Assembly (NCBI GenBank): GCA_947683625.1 | Contig: CANTUR010000045.1 | Span: 1,302,001 to 1,366,000, forward strand | Direction: 5' to 3' | Length of the DNA: 64,000 nucleotides | Source of the DNA: Mallotus nudiflorus | Lineage: Eukaryota; Streptophyta; Magnoliopsida; Malpighiales; Euphorbiaceae | Part shown: piece by piece, positions 60,248 to 64,000 of the stretch | How the letters are laid out: every line of letters starts with the position of its first letter | Numbering within the stretch: position 1 is the first letter of the stretch | Program-made: the position numbers and the translations under genes | The notes under the pieces: generated by a model | The model's input: only the letters and a program-made list of their open reading frames with translations | Database searches by the model: none | What the model was told of the DNA's origin: nothing

Positions 60248-61600
60248 GACTGCATTAGATGCCTGAGCATCCTGCTGAGTCAGATGGAAGACTCTGGCCT
60301 GACCTCGACCTCCCTGCTGACTGGTAGAAGCCTAGCCAACACCTCTGGCACCTCCTCTAGTACCTCTACCACGACTCTGCTGTGGAACAAACTGAGTAGA
60401 ACTCTGATGCTGGGCTGGTGGCAACTGAAATGGCACGGGTGCAGCACTAGCAATCGACTGCTGTAGGAATCGCAAAATCTGCTGCTGTTGATACCCGGAA
60501 TAAGGACATGATCTAGAAAAATGTCCTGTCTGCCGGCATCTGAAGCATGTCAGTGGTGTCAGATAACACGGTCCCTGATGGACTCTACCACAAGTCTGGC
60601 AAACACTGGCCGCTGATCCTGAACTACGACCACTGCTGTTGCTCGAAGCACCTGACCCAAATCTGAACGATCTACGTTGACCTCCACGGCCATGTCTACT
60701 GCTCTGATGCACTCGCTGCTGCTGTCTCTGACTCTGCTGAGTCGGACCTTGCTGCTGACTACTCGAACCAACATGAAAACTTAAATACGGAGTAGCCTGC
60801 AATCCACTCGACTGAACTCCTAGCTAGTAATAATCAGGCACCACTCCCTGCCTAACTAGTCTCAGCTCAATTTCCTTGGCTAACTCAATCACAGACTCCA
60901 GAGTAAGGCCTGCTGTAGGCATACTAGCAAAAGCAGAACCCAAACCAGTAACATACGTAGTAACCGTGAAATACTGATCTCGCATCAGATCCTCAGCATA
61001 TCTACCCAAACGAAGAAACTCTCGGGTATACTCCTCTACAGATCGATCACCGTGAGAAATACTGGTCAAACGGAGACGATAGCTCAAACGAAGAGGCTCT
61101 GGACAGAATCTCCTCATGAACCGCTCTCGAAATTGAGCCCAGGTCATCGTCATCATATAGGGCTGGATCATCTGAATGAACCAATCTAGAGCTGGTCCCT
61201 CGACAGATAACTCAATGATCATGATCCGCTGGTACTCGGTATGAGCAGTCCGAGTCCTAGTCTCAATCGCATGCAGAAAATCTAACAGATCAGAAGTACC
61301 ATCGAACGCAATCCTGCCAACTAAGGCATAGAACAAAGCTGCCTCAGGGTCAGACATACCCTGCTGATAGGCAGGCTGAACAGGCTGAACAACTAGAGGA
61401 ACAGGAACATCAAATTCAGGCTCAACAGGCTCCTCGTCCTGTAACTCTCTCTGCCTACGGCGACCTGCCGCTCCTCGAGGTCTACCTCTGCCATGACCTC
61501 TACGTCTAACTAGCTGCTCATGAGGTAAAACCTCATCCTGAAAAGACTCATCATCCTCGGCCTCAACGACCGGTGGAGCGACACGCGCTCGCCTCCTCAT
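60248..61600 (-). pseudogene. gag, Tekay element 4 (best preserved)
   Basis: Start MRRRARVAPP at 61,600. The acidic/basic N-terminus (RRRGHGRGRPRG), gag domain (FDGTSDLLDFLHAIETRTRT, WAQFRERFMRRF, SVEEYTREFLRLGRYAED) and an intact CCHC zinc knuckle, CFRCRQTGHFSRSC (about 60,505-60,550), are all in one frame. A second cysteine cluster, CQTCGRVHQGPC, precedes it. Only two stops break it: 60,824 and 60,332, both CAG to TAG. Confidence 0.9.
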
Positions 61601-61781
61601 ACTGAAAAGACAAACGGAAAGATTCAGACAAAACAGACAACGGAGGAATAACGCTGAAAACTACAGCAAGGAATACTCATCAAGACATACTCGAACCTAA
61701 TACACTGCAGTAGTTCAACAGAAAACACAACTTTAAAACTAGGGCCACAACTCACATAACTAAGCCCTGACACAGAACTCC

Positions 61782-61793
61782 GCTCTGATACCA
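61782..61793 (-). other. Primer binding site of element 4 (tRNA-iMet)
   Basis: Minus strand TGGTATCAGAGC, complete match. Confidence 0.92.
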
Positions 61794-61797
61794 ACTT

Positions 61798-64000
61798 TGT
61801 CACGACCCAAAATAGGGGTCATGACCGGCGCTAGGGAACAGGAATTCTTTCGAATCCGGAACCCGTAACAAGCCTAAAAATAAACTAAATCATGCAATAA
61901 TAACAATAATCATATAATATGCAGCGGAAATAAAAATCATAAATATAATAATAACAGTTTCATCACTGGATTTGAATCAAACCTCATCACATATATATAT
62001 AATCTTTTAATACAAATCCAGTTTCAATATAATACATCTCTTTAAAATAAAATACATGTAATCCAATACTTTAATTCACAACTACTGCAGTGTCTAGATA
62101 AAATAAATAAGACTCAAGTAGATAATTTACACAAAGAAGCCGGGGCGGAAGAAATCCGGCGTATCGACCTGCTACTGAGGTCTGAAGAAGTTGACTCTCC
62201 TGAAAAAAAGTCAACGGAGGGGAGTCAGACCTCACTGAGTGAATTACTATAATATATATACATACACACTAAATGATAATGCATACAGTCAACAGTATAT
62301 ATCTAATATATATATACAGGCAATTACACACAGATGCAATAAAATCATTTTTATATATTTTATCTGAAAATTATCTTTTATGAAGGATCACATAGAACCC
62401 TAGAATATCGTAACCTCGAAAATAGTGTTAGACAACACTTTAGCCATACAGGCTCACTTATTCCAAATATATCCACTTAATCCATTTAGACAGTAGACTG
62501 GCCCCGAGACACTAAGTCAACCGAGCTCCAGCAGTCTGACTGCCAGTGTGATTGGCCCCGAGACACTTGGTCAACCGAGCTCCAACAATCACACCCCAAA
62601 CCACATCTCACACATATCAATAATCACATTAAATCAATATCCATAAATAAGTTAGTATTATAGCCTAAATACTATAGGCATACCGGTACGTACTCGGTCC
62701 TAGTGCTGCCCACTAGGTAGCACGTTCTATTGATATCCTTCATTAATAAATATAAAACATTCATTCACAATCAAATGATGCATGAATTTAATTGAAATAA
62801 CAATATAAACCATATATATACCGAAAATATACCAAAAGTAAACCAGGTATATTTCGAGTATATATGTGTGAAATGAATTCAATCAAATTATAAATTAAGT
62901 TGGAAATATATTTAAAAACATTTTAAATATATTTTATTTACAAAACATGCATATAATTTAATATATACCAAAAATAAACCAAAAATATACTTAATATAAA
63001 CTTAAGAAATAATCAAATTATTTATGCATATTTAATCAACATAAAACATGCATTTCTAAATCATGCATCCTAAGCATATATATATAGTATAGTAACTCAC
63101 CTAGTGTGCTCCACGAGACGGGTCCGACGGCCTGGTCCACTAGCCCTCGGTCTCGGCGCAACTAAATAAGAAATAAATAATCGACATCAGAATAACCCTA
63201 ACAGAAATCCTAGAATTCGATCTAGAGTATTTAAATACGGAAACAAAATTAGGGTTCGACTGGACATCACGTTTTATGAGAATTCTACCGAAAATTCGAC
63301 AGAACCTCCCCTGTAAAATGGACATCTCTCTACTCAAAAGAGTAGAGCCGACCCTGTAAAGAAACACACTTCGAAAAACTACACAAGGCACAATCAAAAT
63401 CCCATGGTCGGACTCCAAAATACAGTCCACCGACTGGGGTCCACAAACATAGAATAATTTCGAAAATACCAAAAATATCCTTACAACATAGAAATTCATT
63501 TTATAAGTAGAAATTACATAATTAACCTTAAAACACAATAAAAACCGATAAAAACTCATTTTATTTGAAAAACCGTATATTATATATATAATTGAAAATA
63601 ATTTATGAAAAATAGTTTCAATTAGTTGAAAATACTAAATAATTTGTAGAAATCATTTTTATACCTTAAATAACTATTAAAACCAATTAAATTACATTTT
63701 TAGCCAATTTAGGGTAAAATTACCAAAATACCCCTATATATATAAATATACTTAAATTACTTCAAAAATTCACCAAAAATCATACAATTATCCAAAATTA
63801 ATTTTCTCAACATATTTATCAATAATATAAATAATTAAACTCAATTAACCAATTAAATTCAAATAAAAACACATTTAACCTAATTTTCCCAAAATTACAT
63901 AAACTCAAATAATTCAAAATAAATACTTAGAAATTCATAAAAATTCCAAAAAAATTCCTATAATTCATTTCAACACCTAATTTAACCATAAATCCCAATT
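61798..64000 (-). repeat. 5' LTR of Tekay element 4, partial
   Basis: Runs off the window. It contains the segment missing from the partner LTR, the hairpin at 63,328-63,347 with loop AAAA, and a 139-codon minus-strand open frame (63,140-63,559) that is also present at 54,933-55,352. Confidence 0.92.

Larger units (their letters stand above)
54225..64000 (-). mobile_element. Tekay element 4: Ty3/gypsy chromovirus, 5' end beyond the window
   Basis: Minus strand, 3' LTR at 54,225-56,801 and the first 2,203 bp (plus-strand order) of the 5' LTR from 61,798. The left flank ends ATCAT (54,220-54,224); the matching duplication cannot be checked. The LTR sequence is a distinct subtype from elements 1-3. 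gag-pol lies in one frame over 4,752 bp apart from two compensating frameshifts (near 58,730 and 57,350), so it shows best that the family has a single gag-pol frame of about 1,580 codons. Confidence 0.93.

Overview
This is plant nuclear DNA, almost certainly from an angiosperm and probably a eudicot. It is strongly AT-rich, has no microbial-style gene packing, and is built mostly from plant Ty3/gypsy LTR retrotransposons, remains of Mutator-like (MULE) and FAR1-type transposases, and a degenerate tandem repeat. The species cannot be read from the sequence; Cannabaceae is only a weak guess from the look of the repeats.

Layout. Positions 1-6,000 are AT-rich and old. They hold a short retroposed fragment with target duplications (1,479-1,606), microsatellites, and one small two-exon gene model (2,891-3,748) that encodes a TFIIB/BRF-type zinc ribbon behind a TATA box and a telo-box. 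A decayed MULE transposase begins near 6,035. At 6,934 it is cut by Tekay element 1 (6,935-18,507, minus strand, AAAAA target duplication) and resumes at 18,508-19,930. A degenerate tandem repeat follows, in short (about 420-455 bp) and long (about 750-800 bp) units. Tekay element 3 (21,384-32,905, minus) and Tekay element 2 (33,211-51,880, plus) have broken it up. Element 2 itself carries a younger CRM-type centromeric retrotransposon (40,225-47,327, minus) inside its integrase region. After the array (to 53,808) comes a piece of FAR1/FRS-type sequence (54,002-54,224), cut by Tekay element 4 (54,225 to beyond the window end, minus).

All four Tekay/Del elements belong to one chromovirus family. 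Their LTRs are about 3.3 kb, the primer site matches initiator tRNA-Met, and a single gag-pol frame runs gag, protease, RT, RNase H, integrase, chromodomain. All are dead: each carries stops or frameshifts, and several have lost catalytic residues. Most internal stops are C-to-T changes at CAG or CGA codons, as expected for long-methylated DNA. The CRM element is the most recent insertion; its LTRs differ at only about a dozen places by eye.

The most notable points are: the order of insertions, which can be read from exact target duplications; a transposase whose reading frame rejoins when element 1 is removed; conserved intron-like GT-AG signals and a constant-stem hairpin inside the long Tekay LTRs; a 3.3-kb inverted LTR pair with a 305-bp spacer; and a CRM polyprotein frame that runs into its own 3' LTR. 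The setting looks pericentromeric or centromeric. No intact host gene beyond the small zinc-ribbon model was found.
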